37,268 nt of DNA from an uncultured Clostridia bacterium. GTDB lineage: Bacteria > Bacillota > Clostridia > Oscillospirales > Acutalibacteraceae. Of this stretch, positions 6,428-16,853 are shown piece after piece (position 1 is the first letter of the stretch; the number at the start of each line of letters is the position of its first letter). The position numbers and the translations under genes were made by a program. Location: positions 1 through 37,268 of the forward strand of contig CAMVQZ010000011.1 of assembly GCA_947169745.1 (NCBI GenBank), in the 5' to 3' direction. Under the pieces are notes generated by a model. It did not search any database. It was not told the DNA's origin and worked only from the letters and a program-made list of their open reading frames with translations.

Positions 6428-9400
6428 ATGACAAAAAAGAAAGACCGTTCAGGATATGTAAAAGCTGCATATATGTTCATAGCTGCTTTCCTGCTTTTGC
6501 TTGTCAGCGTTGTAAGTCTCAGGGTAAGCGCAGACAGAGATGTCACGACCATAACATTAAAGATAAATTATTATTACTATGATACAAATGCCCCGGGAAA
6601 TAAGGGATATTCCCCTTATCCGTCATTTATCGCAAATATGCCTGTTGGCTCAAACCCGGTAACTGAGAAGTGTCCTTCGATCCCCGGTTTTTCTGCAAGA
6701 GATGAGAGCGGAAACAACTGTGAATCTGTGACCCTTTACTTCGATAGTGCGGAGCTTGATGGTCACGAGGTCAATGTTTTTTATTATCCGTCAGATGTAT
6801 CCTATGCTATCCGTCTGATGAAGCAGAGACTTGGCTCAAATGATTATGACCTTGCAAATGTTATCCATAGCCAGGGAGCAACAGGCTCCGAGCCGGTGGA
6901 ATTCAATTCAAGCTACAGATTCCCGGATCATTATCAGATAGAGGCTCTCCGGGGACATTCTCTTGATGATGTCTATACCGGATTTACACTGATGTACCAT
7001 CAGCCGGAGGTCATAGCCGCCGATGGTTCCACAGTTTTCGAGTGCTACTATGACAGAGATTATTATCAGATATCCTTTGAGCTGGGCGAGGGAGGTTCAG
7101 GCGTCAGCCCCATCTATGCCCCATATGAATCTGATCTTGTATTCCACAATCCCACAAGAGCAGGCTTCCGTTTCAAGGGCTGGGCATATAAAAACGATGA
7201 TGAGTCTCATATCTATACCACAGATGAAGTTATTTCCGAAGAGAATCTTCCCAAAAAAATAACACAGGATGAGACCTTTGTTGCCGTGTGGGAGCAGCTT
7301 GAGCCTATCAATTACCATATTGTTTACAGAAAAGCTGATCTTTCCGACGGCAGCGGAGAGACCACCTATAGCTATTGGGGCAGCCGGTCTCTGACGATAC
7401 AGCCCGGCGATTCCCAGAATCTGTCCCTTGATGATATCATAGATACATACAAGGACGATTACCAGAATGTAGACGATCTCAATGAGAATACCGGTCTTTA
7501 CGAGCTGGAGGATTTCCCGTATTTCAGCTTTGATGAGGATGTCACCAGAAGCCTGAATTCCTCCTCAATAGAGGTCAACGGCGACGGCTCCACAGTCGTT
7601 ACGCTTTATTATGCAAGAAGAGAGTACGAGCTTAAATTTGTTTATGCAAGAGCCAGTGCGCCAACTCAGGAATATGTAAGCGAAACAACCATTGTACCGT
7701 ATAAAGAAGATTCTCCGGCTGACCCTTATAAGACTTACTATATCATTCTCAATAAGGGTACATCCGAAAAGGCTATGACTTCCGAGAATGATTCATATAA
7801 TAATGCACATGGCTTGAAGCTCTCAGCTCTGTCCGGAACTGATGTAAAATGGAAGTTTACAGCAGTGAAGGACGATCAGGGAAATTATAAGGATAACGTA
7901 TATTATGTTTCCTGTGAGGCAGATGGTTCCACAAAATATCTTCATATTGATTTTAAAACTGACGGTAATCCTCCGGCATTGGGAGATAATCAGAATACCT
8001 ATCTGAGTGATGACCCCCAGGAGATAAATGTTTATCTGAAAAATGGCGTATGGGTTTTCAAGAATAACGCCCACAACTGGTATCTGAATAATAAATCAAA
8101 TCAAGACAAAATCGCTTCCACATACTATGATGATAGTGTAACCTGGAAGCTTTACGAGAAAAAGGAAAAGCAGACTACCTACGGAAGCATTCAGATTACT
8201 AATTCCACAAGAAACGGAATTGACCCCGGTAAACCGAGCAATAACTGGTGGGGCGTAATTATAAATGAGCTTCCGGAGGTAACCATCCCCGACGATCCCA
8301 GAATTTCCCTTAAGACAGAAACAAAGGTATTCAGTAATGTGACCTACGTTTATTACTATATCAGTCTTAAAGCGGAATACGGTGCTGATATCGGGTCTGT
8401 ATGGCCGGTTTCGCCTGCAGGAGATGTTTACAGAATAGGTGATAATGCTGTTTATAAATTTGGTTCCTGGGGCACACAGAACGGAAGTCTCTATCGCCAG
8501 AACCACAGCGGAGACAACAGGTCAAATATAATCGGTCCATATCCTACAATGTCCAAGGAAATGACAATGATAGGACATGAGGATGAAGAAAATGGTATGA
8601 CCCTGTATGCATGGTGGGGCGATTACACAGCCAATATTACTCCCCACAGATATGATATTTACCTTGAGACTATTGAGGATGGACCCGGAGGAGTAACACA
8701 ATACGAGCTGTTTGATCCCGGTGACGACAGATATAATTTCCAGTGCGCTCATAATAATAATACCTATACCTATCCGTTTATGTTTAAGGGCTATGAGGTA
8801 TTGCCTGCGGATTCCGGAAATATTTTATCAAAGAAATACAAGGACAGTAACGGGAATTACTACACTCCCTTCCACTACAAACGCAAGCGCAGTACTCTTA
8901 CCTTCAGAAACTATAACACAGATATCAAGACTGTATCCTCTGTGAAATACGAAACACCTCTTTCAGGACATATCCCGGAGGGTACACCGCAGATTCCCGA
9001 CGGACTTGACCCGGAGCATTACACCTTTGAGGGCTGGTATACCTCTGATCTTTTCCATCCCTCTGAAAGGGTATATCCTGAGGATGTTACAGACGAGCAT
9101 GGTACAGTCATTCACAAGGCAACGACCATGCCGGACAGCAATCTGATTGTGTATGCATACTGGAAGCCAAAGACATATACCGTCAGATATTATAATGACG
9201 AAAGTGACTACCAGAATAATAACCAGTTTGTGGAGAAGTCCGATCACGACTACGGACAGTATATTCCCTCATCCGAGCATACGGAGGTAGGAAGTCTGCT
9301 TGATCCTCCGGAATATACACTTTCCGATGGTTCCCAGGCTCAGGCGACCCCGGTAGGATGGTATTATTATGATTCAGAAGGTGTTCTCCATGCCTTCAAT

Positions 9401-11272
9401 CCCGATACCATGGCTGTTTCAGGTAATATTGATCTCTTTATGAGATGGTCTACAACAGTTCCTGCAAATTTCCGGGTACACTATTATCTTGAGGGCACTT
9501 CTCAGAAGCTTGCCAGTGATACTACCGGATATTCCTTTGTAGGACTGACAAGAACCTTCAAGGCAAAGGTGGATAAGGAGCTGGATCCTGACTACCGATC
9601 AAATTACTTCCCGTTTTTCAGCAGTACATCCATTCTGATGAAGGGCAATGAAGCTGAAAATGAAAGGACCTTCTATTATGCACACCGGGATCGTGTTCCC
9701 TATGAAGTCCGTTATATCAAGCTGAATGATGACGGTACTCCCGGATCATCCCTCCATCCGCCAAAGCAGGTGCTTAATAATAATAAAACTATTGTCACGG
9801 AGAAATATCTTCCCATTGCGAATTATGTTCCGAATTCCTATTATATCTCTCGTATCGTCACAATATCTGATGATGATGTGGAGGATCAGATCGCAGAAAG
9901 AAATATAATCACCTTCTATTATACCTATGATGATAAAAATATACCCTATCACATCAAATATATGCTGGAGGATGAGGAAACAGGTTCTGAGGATCTGCAA
10001 ATAGGCGATACCACATATACCTTCAAGCAGGCAAACTATATTGACGGTATCGGCGACAGAAACACATCTATTACAGCCTCGGTCACTGAATACCCCGGCT
10101 ATGAGTATGTTGGCTACGGAGAGATAGACTACCACGGTGTCATCGGTGAGACAGAAGAGATGGCTCACACCGGCTTCAATGTGCACGATCCCTCTCAGCC
10201 GATTCCTGAAGCTATTTCTATCGGTCTTTTTGAAAACTACGGCGACACGCAGATAAGTAAGGAGATACACCTGCATTATATCAAGAAGAGTTATCCGGTG
10301 AAGGTGACATATTCTGTATTTACTGAGAATAACGATAAGATCAAGGAGTGGTATGATAATATCACAAGCCTGGGTCTTGGCCTTACTCCGGACACCTCAA
10401 CCGCAGTGACTATCGGCTCAGATACAGTGTATACCACACTTTATAAGATGCTGCCGGCAGAGAAATTCGGTTCAACTGTTGAGCAGACAGCTCCGGTTTT
10501 AACCGATTTCCGTTTTCTTGGCAATGAAAAACAGACGCTTGTCGTTACTGATGACACAAGTGATCTGACAAAGAATAAGATAAACTTTGTATATACCGAG
10601 CTTGAACAGGTAATGTTCTACTATGACGCGGTAATGCCTGAGAAAAACGGTCCGGATACCTATATTCCTCCCGGAGATGATCCCAAGCTCCTGAATCTTA
10701 ACCAGGAAAGCATAGCGGTAGGAGAGAGACCTACAAGACAGATCGTGGCAAAGACAAATCAGCCCGGATACCAGTTTATAGGATGGTTCACAGACAGAGC
10801 CTGCACTCAGCCTGTACCGGCAAGTTACCTGGTAAACGGGGAGTCAAATATCCTTCTGCCCCAGAACGGAGCAAATTCCGATCAGCATTTCTATGCGAGA
10901 TATGATTATCTGAGAGGCGACCTGACTCTGACAACCAGGGGCTGTCTCACAGACTCTGTCAATTCTGAGCAAAGCTTTATATATCTTATAAAGGGTAAGG
11001 ACGCCGGATATAACGACTGGATCAGTATGAAGGTAGTTGTCAGAGGAAACGACAGCCTCACAATAAAGGATCTGCCCATCGGAAACTATGATGTCAAAGA
11101 GACAGACTGGTCGTGGCGTTATGATAATGACAAGACAGACAGTAAGGAAGCAGTTGTTATCTCCGAGAATAACACTTCCACAGTGACCTTTACCCATAGT
11201 ATGAGGGAAACAGCATGGCTTGACGGAAACGGTTATAAGGATAATACCTATGCCGATCCCCCGGAGCCGTAA
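6428..11272 (+). CDS. Giant secreted surface protein with InlB B-repeat-like, MucBP-like and SpaA-like modules
   Basis: A 1614-residue exported protein, the last gene of the cluster. Signal peptide 1-35 (basic start, hydrophobic 14-31, cleavage near VSA/DRD). InlB/Listeria-Bacteroides-type repeats at about 212-290 (NPTRAGFRFKGWAY...FVAVWE), 820-917 (YTFEGWYTS...VYAYWKP) and 1394-1490 (PGYQFIGWFTDRAC). MucBP-like stretches occupy about 1015-1300 (VHYYLEGT, YEVRYIKL, YHIKYMLED). The region 435-577 (YYIILNKGTS, VKWKFTAV, KYLHID, VTWKLYE) resembles a beta-trefoil lectin domain. The end (about 1496-1600: FIYLIKG, LPIGNYDVKETDWSWRY, VTFTH, WLDGNGY) is a SpaA/Cna-B-like fold. There is no LPXTG motif or membrane tail, so retention must come from partners. 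AAAGGAGG precedes ATG 6428. It is probably an adhesin or matrix component. Confidence 0.8.
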   Translation: MTKKKDRSGYVKAAYMFIAAFLLLLVSVVSLRVSADRDVTTITLKINYYYYDTNAPGNKGYSPYPSFIANMPVGSNPVTEKCPSIPGFSARDESGNNCESVTLYFDSAELDGHEVNVFYYPSDVSYAIRLMKQRLGSNDYDLANVIHSQGATGSEPVEFNSSYRFPDHYQIEALRGHSLDDVYTGFTLMYHQPEVIAADGSTVFECYYDRDYYQISFELGEGGSGVSPIYAPYESDLVFHNPTRAGFRFKGWAYKNDDESHIYTTDEVISEENLPKKITQDETFVAVWEQLEPINYHIVYRKADLSDGSGETTYSYWGSRSLTIQPGDSQNLSLDDIIDTYKDDYQNVDDLNENTGLYELEDFPYFSFDEDVTRSLNSSSIEVNGDGSTVVTLYYARREYELKFVYARASAPTQEYVSETTIVPYKEDSPADPYKTYYIILNKGTSEKAMTSENDSYNNAHGLKLSALSGTDVKWKFTAVKDDQGNYKDNVYYVSCEADGSTKYLHIDFKTDGNPPALGDNQNTYLSDDPQEINVYLKNGVWVFKNNAHNWYLNNKSNQDKIASTYYDDSVTWKLYEKKEKQTTYGSIQITNSTRNGIDPGKPSNNWWGVIINELPEVTIPDDPRISLKTETKVFSNVTYVYYYISLKAEYGADIGSVWPVSPAGDVYRIGDNAVYKFGSWGTQNGSLYRQNHSGDNRSNIIGPYPTMSKEMTMIGHEDEENGMTLYAWWGDYTANITPHRYDIYLETIEDGPGGVTQYELFDPGDDRYNFQCAHNNNTYTYPFMFKGYEVLPADSGNILSKKYKDSNGNYYTPFHYKRKRSTLTFRNYNTDIKTVSSVKYETPLSGHIPEGTPQIPDGLDPEHYTFEGWYTSDLFHPSERVYPEDVTDEHGTVIHKATTMPDSNLIVYAYWKPKTYTVRYYNDESDYQNNNQFVEKSDHDYGQYIPSSEHTEVGSLLDPPEYTLSDGSQAQATPVGWYYYDSEGVLHAFNPDTMAVSGNIDLFMRWSTTVPANFRVHYYLEGTSQKLASDTTGYSFVGLTRTFKAKVDKELDPDYRSNYFPFFSSTSILMKGNEAENERTFYYAHRDRVPYEVRYIKLNDDGTPGSSLHPPKQVLNNNKTIVTEKYLPIANYVPNSYYISRIVTISDDDVEDQIAERNIITFYYTYDDKNIPYHIKYMLEDEETGSEDLQIGDTTYTFKQANYIDGIGDRNTSITASVTEYPGYEYVGYGEIDYHGVIGETEEMAHTGFNVHDPSQPIPEAISIGLFENYGDTQISKEIHLHYIKKSYPVKVTYSVFTENNDKIKEWYDNITSLGLGLTPDTSTAVTIGSDTVYTTLYKMLPAEKFGSTVEQTAPVLTDFRFLGNEKQTLVVTDDTSDLTKNKINFVYTELEQVMFYYDAVMPEKNGPDTYIPPGDDPKLLNLNQESIAVGERPTRQIVAKTNQPGYQFIGWFTDRACTQPVPASYLVNGESNILLPQNGANSDQHFYARYDYLRGDLTLTTRGCLTDSVNSEQSFIYLIKGKDAGYNDWISMKVVVRGNDSLTIKDLPIGNYDVKETDWSWRYDNDKTDSKEAVVISENNTSTVTFTHSMRETAWLDGNGYKDNTYADPPEP

Positions 11273-11331
11273 GTGATATTGTTTAAAGACTGAATACAGA
11301 TAAATAACAGACATCTGTTATATAGCAAACG

Positions 11332-11359
11332 GAGGTCAGGGATAAGGTCCCCTGACCTC
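11332..11359 (+). terminator. Hairpin at the end of the SipW/TasA-like cluster
   Basis: The 10-bp perfect stem GAGGTCAGGG (11332-11341) / CCCTGACCTC (11350-11359) has an 8-base loop. The following sequence is T-rich but not a clean run (TTCTGATATTCTG), so termination efficiency is uncertain. Confidence 0.6.
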
Positions 11360-11438
11360 TTCTGATATTCTGTAAAGCTCCAGGCTATGTATAAACCTCT
11401 GCTTCGGTGAATGGAAAATAAAGAATGAATAATGAATA

Positions 11439-11782
11439 CTGGTTGTCGCTGCGCTCCTTTTTAGTAAGCTTGTGCGTGTTGCAGCTTCTCATAAAGCCAG
11501 GTGTTCATAATCAGAGGAGTGAAAAGCCGTAAGTCAAAGCAAACCAGCCGCAAAAAGCAGCCCGAAAGGGGTGCGGCGGGCAGCGTGACACTGCACCCGA
11601 TCCGCGCTGTTCGCTCATTCCATTCGTTCCGCCGTGCGTGTGGATACTTTTGTTCCGCGGCGGAAAGAAGATCTGTATCCGACCAGTAAAATATTGTCAG
11701 ACGCGTCACAAGAGTAAAGGTACGCATAACCGAGCGAGTTAAGGCGAGGGATTACGCGAATTGTTCAGTGCGAGCACGCTGG
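11439..11782 (-). repeat. Dispersed repeat family, copy B (long, reverse orientation)
   Basis: Read on the minus strand it begins GCGTGCTCGCACTGA, continues with the TTCGCG...CTCGCT type words, carries an internal inverted unit (plus-strand GCAGCGTGACACTGCACCC at 11579 onward). It then shows GCCGCACCCCTTTCGGGC, TGCTTTTTGCGGCTGG, GGCTTTTCACTC and ends AAGCTTACTAAAAAGGAGCG. The same order is seen at 16550-16820 and 28826-29172. Its left end abuts the remnant of an asparagine synthetase gene. Open frames inside it are by-products of the repeat. Confidence 0.8.
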
Positions 11783-11794
11783 TTTTCTTTTGTA

Positions 11795-12238
11795 TCCTTT
11801 AGTGATAGAAAGGACAGAATGTCAATGTACAGCGGTCTTGAGGTGAGAGTACCCTTCTGCGATCCCAGGATCATTGACCTTGCTTTCAATATGCCCTGGA
11901 GAATCAAGACTGTAGGGGGAAGGGAAAAGGGTATCCTGAGAGCCGCCTTCCGGGGACTTCTTCCGGAGAGTATAACGGACAGAAAGAAAAGCCCCTATCC
12001 CAAAACCTATGATCCGGTTTATTTCAGGCTCTGCGCATCAGGAGTTCTCCGGCTTCTTGAGGATAATACCTCAGTTATCAGCGCCTTGTTTGATAAAGAT
12101 GCAGTTCTGGATATTATTGAATCGCCGGATAAAATATCGTCTCCCTGGTACGGTCAGCTTATGCGCGCGCCTCAGATACTTGCCTATATGATACAGGCAG
12201 ACCACTGGTTCAGAACCTTTGATATAAAAATTGTATAA
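11795..12238 (+). pseudogene. asnB: Asparagine synthetase B remnant (C-terminal fragment only)
   Basis: From FSDRKDRMSMYSGLEV to the stop, the frame matches the last quarter of glutamine-dependent asparagine synthetases. Visible family signatures are DRKDRMSM, LEVRVPFCDPRI, GREKGILR, RKKSPYPKTYDP and SPWYGQLMRAPQ. The N-terminal glutaminase half with Cys2 and the ATP-binding SGGxDS loop are missing. Upstream in the same frame is only repeat-B sequence (an ATG at 11768 would fuse about 9 repeat-encoded residues). About 150 residues remain of an expected 500-620. The surviving part has no internal stop or frameshift, so the loss may be recent. It cannot make asparagine. Whether the fragment is expressed from the repeat is unknown. 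Confidence 0.85.
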
Positions 12239-12241
12239 AAG

Positions 12242-12296
12242 CAACACCGCACAAAGAGTACCTGGCGTCCTGGCGCCACATCTTTGTACGGTGTTG
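12242..12296. terminator. Long hairpin between convergent genes, likely bidirectional terminator (member of a small repeat family)
   Basis: CAACACCGCACAAAGA (12242-12257) pairs with TCTTTGTACGGTGTTG (12281-12296) with one mismatch. An inner TGGCG...CGCCA stem follows. The hairpin is flanked by T-rich sequence on the right and A-rich sequence on the left, fitting termination from both sides. A related but decayed copy lies at 17818-17861. Confidence 0.75.
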
Positions 12297-12302
12297 TCTT
12301 TA

Positions 12303-12830
12303 TTATGAGCCCATTTTTATTCCTGCAAAGATCAGCGCTCCGGCGCCAACAATACAGACGACAGATGCCATAAGCATTGGTATGGAAATAGGCGCTGACT
12401 TCTCGCCTTCAATATAAAACTCCGTGGGCTTGTTCGGGTTGTAAAATATATTGATGGAAGAGCCGACCTCATAATTGGAGGGCTTTCTGGAATTCATTTT
12501 CAGAAAATAATCCTTTTCTCCCACCGAGAAGTCCACACATTTGCTCACGCCCTTTTTACTTCTGTTGTTAGCAACATAAGCCCGTGTTTTTTCAGTACAT
12601 CTTTTCCGCATTGCCTCGTCACTGCCTTTTCTGGATAAATTGATGAAAAACAATACACATCCCACAATAATAAGAAAGAAGGCTGCAGCAAACACACCTT
12701 GCTGAGGGGTGAGGTTAAGAGTTGACCCGTGTCTGCTACGATGACTGCGGAATCTGCGCCGGACCCTGAGATTCTCAATAAACGATGCAACAGAGCCGGA
12801 ATAAACGCCAAGTATACTAAGACCAAACAT
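12303..12830 (-). CDS. DUF3592-like membrane protein
   Basis: A 175-residue protein. A basic N-terminal stretch with RRRFRSHRSRH (about 24-33) is followed by a membrane helix (about 47-65). An outer beta-rich domain (about 75-140) reads CTEKTRAYV, VDFSVGEKDYFLKM, YEVGSSINIFYNPNKPTEFYIEG, and a second helix (about 147-170) closes the protein. The YNPxxPxEFY element between two helices is the layout of the DUF3592 family, whose function is unknown. AAAGGAA lies a few bases before ATG 12830. It is the last gene of the minus-strand run from 16537, 21 bases after the CLC gene, and ends at the hairpin terminator. Confidence 0.7.
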   Translation of the reverse strand: MFGLSILGVYSGSVASFIENLRVRRRFRSHRSRHGSTLNLTPQQGVFAAAFFLIIVGCVLFFINLSRKGSDEAMRKRCTEKTRAYVANNRSKKGVSKCVDFSVGEKDYFLKMNSRKPSNYEVGSSINIFYNPNKPTEFYIEGEKSAPISIPMLMASVVCIVGAGALIFAGIKMGS

Positions 12831-12851
12831 TTTAACACATTCCTTTCATTT

Positions 12852-14132
12852 TTACTGTTTTGCTCTTCTGTTGAGAAATTTTGCTTTATATTTAGAGTAG
12901 ACAATGCGCTGATCCTTATATAATCCGTAATATCCGGACATAAAGTAGCTGACAGCCACCGCTAAAAGAAAGAAGGGGATACCGCCTGCCCCGAACAGCT
13001 CAAAGCTGAGAAGCATAGAGGTAATAGGACAGTTTGTCACGCCGCAGAATACAGCGATCAGTCCCACAGCCGCACATACAGATGGGGAGAACCCGATAAT
13101 GTATCCGAAGGTGCAACCGAGAGTTGCGCCGATAAAGAAGGAGGGGACAATTTCACCGCCCCGGAAACCGGCTTCAATAGTTATCACCGTAAACAGAATC
13201 TTCATAAGAAATGCATACGGCACAGCCTCTCCGTTTACTGCTCTTGCGATCACATTCATACCCGCGCCGTTGTAATCCCTTGTGCCGGATACAAGCGTCA
13301 GAATAACGATAGCAGCTGCGGCTATGATTATCCTGATATAGGGATTCCTGAGATATTTCCTGAAAAGGTCTCCCGTAGTATGCATCAGCACAATAAACAG
13401 TATACTGACCACAGCGCAGATCGTTGCAAGCCCCACCGTTTCCAGAGCATTCAGTATTGAAAGCTCCGGGAAATCCACAACTGCCAGTTCTATCTCTCTG
13501 ATACCCACAAACCGTGCAAAATATGTGGCTATAATAGAGGAGAACACACAGGGAACAAGGGCCGCATAATACATTACCCCGACGCTGACTACCTCCAGTG
13601 AGAAAATAGCAGCAGCCATAGGCGTTCCGAAAAGCGCCGAAAACGCAGCGCTCATTCCGCAAAGAACAACAATTCTTTTGTCCGCGTCATTAAGCTTCAG
13701 AGTACGTCCTATCTGGTTTCCGATACTTCCGCCAAGCTGCAGGGCAGCTCCTTCACGTCCGGCAGAGCCGCCGAAGATGTGAGTGATTATTGTTGTGATA
13801 AAGATCAGGGGAGCCATTCTCAGAGGCAGCTCATTCTGTGCGTGGATAGTTGACAGAACCAGATTAGTTCCCTTGTCATTTTTGAAACCAAAGGCGCTGT
13901 ACAGAAAAATTGTAATAATACCGCCCAGAGGGAGAAAAAGAATGATAATATCATTTTGTTCCCTGTAATCCGTCATAATATTCATTATGAATGCAAACAG
14001 GGTAGAAAAGCTGCCCACAATGATACCTGTAGCAACAGAGATGCAGGACCATTTAAAAAACAGCAGCAAGTGATGCCTTATCTTATTGAAATACGCGTGG
14101 AAAAATTTTTTGAAAAATTCGGGTTTAGACAT
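12852..14132 (-). CDS. CLC-family channel/antiporter, probably fluoride-exporting (CLC-F type)
   Basis: A 426-residue polytopic membrane protein of the CLC family. The visible signatures are GREGAALQLGG with the gating glutamate Glu127, GMSAAFSALFGTP, and GFRGGEIVPSFFIGATLG. The canonical chloride-selectivity motif GSGIP is absent; at that place stands KGTNLVLSTI (about 87-96), which resembles the GNNLI-type motif of fluoride/proton CLC-F antiporters. GREGxxxQ and RGGE(I/V)xP also favour that clade. I therefore infer fluoride export, with ordinary chloride transport as the alternative. It starts two bases after the ligA stop codon, so the two are co-transcribed. No fluoride riboswitch is seen near it. 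The only length anomaly is the lack of a C-terminal CBS pair, normal for bacterial members. Confidence 0.8.
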   Translation of the reverse strand: MSKPEFFKKFFHAYFNKIRHHLLLFFKWSCISVATGIIVGSFSTLFAFIMNIMTDYREQNDIIILFLPLGGIITIFLYSAFGFKNDKGTNLVLSTIHAQNELPLRMAPLIFITTIITHIFGGSAGREGAALQLGGSIGNQIGRTLKLNDADKRIVVLCGMSAAFSALFGTPMAAAIFSLEVVSVGVMYYAALVPCVFSSIIATYFARFVGIREIELAVVDFPELSILNALETVGLATICAVVSILFIVLMHTTGDLFRKYLRNPYIRIIIAAAAIVILTLVSGTRDYNGAGMNVIARAVNGEAVPYAFLMKILFTVITIEAGFRGGEIVPSFFIGATLGCTFGYIIGFSPSVCAAVGLIAVFCGVTNCPITSMLLSFELFGAGGIPFFLLAVAVSYFMSGYYGLYKDQRIVYSKYKAKFLNRRAKQ

Positions 14133-14134
14133 TA

Positions 14135-16147
<2,013 letters not shown>

Positions 16148-16537
16148 CTATTCTTCATAAATACTAAATCCGGAAAGCCTGAGCTTTTTCCCGAAATCAT
16201 AAAAGTCCTCATAGAACCTTTCTCTCCATCTTGTACGGAAATAATCCAGAAAGGTAGGCCGTATATACAACTCAAACCTGACAGCTTCATCTGTTCCATC
16301 CGAAAACTCATAATAAGGCGGATCAGCACAGACGCTGCACCTGGCGACATAATTATATCTGTCATTTTCAGTGTCTGCGTCTCCCAGAATATCTGTTGCA
16401 TTTCCATCTCTTATAAGTCCGGACTGATATTGTCTGCAGGCTTCAAGATCTATCTCGCATCCTTCTCCGTTATTGTCTCTGTAATTCAGAGTATTTCCAG
16501 TTATTCCGATTATATCATAAAAATCAACTTTTTTCAT
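16148..16537 (-). CDS. Small hypothetical protein upstream of ligA
   Basis: A 129-residue soluble, acidic and aromatic-rich protein that I do not recognise. Visible features are the opening MKKVDFYDIIGITGNTLNYRD, a Cys pair CSVC (a possible lone metal site), and an aromatic/basic stretch YFRTRWRERFYEDFYDFGKKLRL. There is no signal peptide or membrane helix. The start is uncertain: ATG 16537 is preferred with GAGAG nine bases upstream, while ATG 16546 and GTG 16555 lie at or inside the edge of repeat C. It precedes ligA by 12 bases and is probably the first gene of that operon. The gene may have lost its original 5' end to the repeat, as asnB did, but nothing proves it. Confidence 0.6.
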   Translation of the reverse strand: MKKVDFYDIIGITGNTLNYRDNNGEGCEIDLEACRQYQSGLIRDGNATDILGDADTENDRYNYVARCSVCADPPYYEFSDGTDEAVRFELYIRPTFLDYFRTRWRERFYEDFYDFGKKLRLSGFSIYEE

Positions 16538-16549
16538 CTTTTCCATCTC

Positions 16550-16820
16550 TCGCACTGAGCAGCGTGACGCTGCACCTGTGTTCGCGTTATCGCTCGTTTA
16601 CACTCGCTCTGTTGTGCGTACTTTTACTTTCGTTGCGCGGCATCCGGCGTGCACCGCCCCGGACAATGCTCCCACCACTTGCCGCCGTACCCCTTACGGG
16701 CTGCTTTTTGCGGCTGTTTCATTCCGACTTCCGTTTTTTCACTCTCTCGGCACTGAGCGCCTGTTTTTATAGTCAGTATCCGTTACACATAAGCTTACTA
16801 TAAATAGGAGCGACACCACA
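16550..16820 (+). repeat. Dispersed repeat family, copy C (most complete single copy)
   Basis: A full-length copy of about 270 bases in forward orientation. It contains CGCACTGA, GCAGCGTGACGCTGCACC, TTCGCGTTATCGCTCG, TCGCTCTGTTGTGCGTAC, GCGCGGCATCCGGCG, CCGTACCCCTTACGGGC, TGCTTTTTGCGGCTG, TTTTTTCACTC, GCGCCTGTTTT and the end TAAGCTTACTATAAATAGGAGCGACA. The order matches copies B (reverse) and E. It carries two overlapping frames that translate to Arg/Leu/Ser-rich sequence; these follow from the repeat and are not credible genes. Confidence 0.82.
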
Positions 16821-16853
16821 ATTATTTACTATTTAATTTTTTTATTATTATTT

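Noticed and set aside
7023-10276. Many antisense and shifted open frames inside the giant surface protein gene
   Set aside because: Their codon pattern is that of the complementary frame of a real gene; no ribosome sites.
11461-11767. Open frames on both strands upstream of the asnB remnant
   Set aside because: They lie wholly within repeat copy B and match its other copies rather than any protein family.
16564-16803. Two plus-strand open frames with an RYRSFTLALLCV-type peptide
   Set aside because: The same peptide pattern appears at 28814-29056 and 29053-29256 because the DNA there is the dispersed repeat. There is no ribosome site and no fold-like composition.
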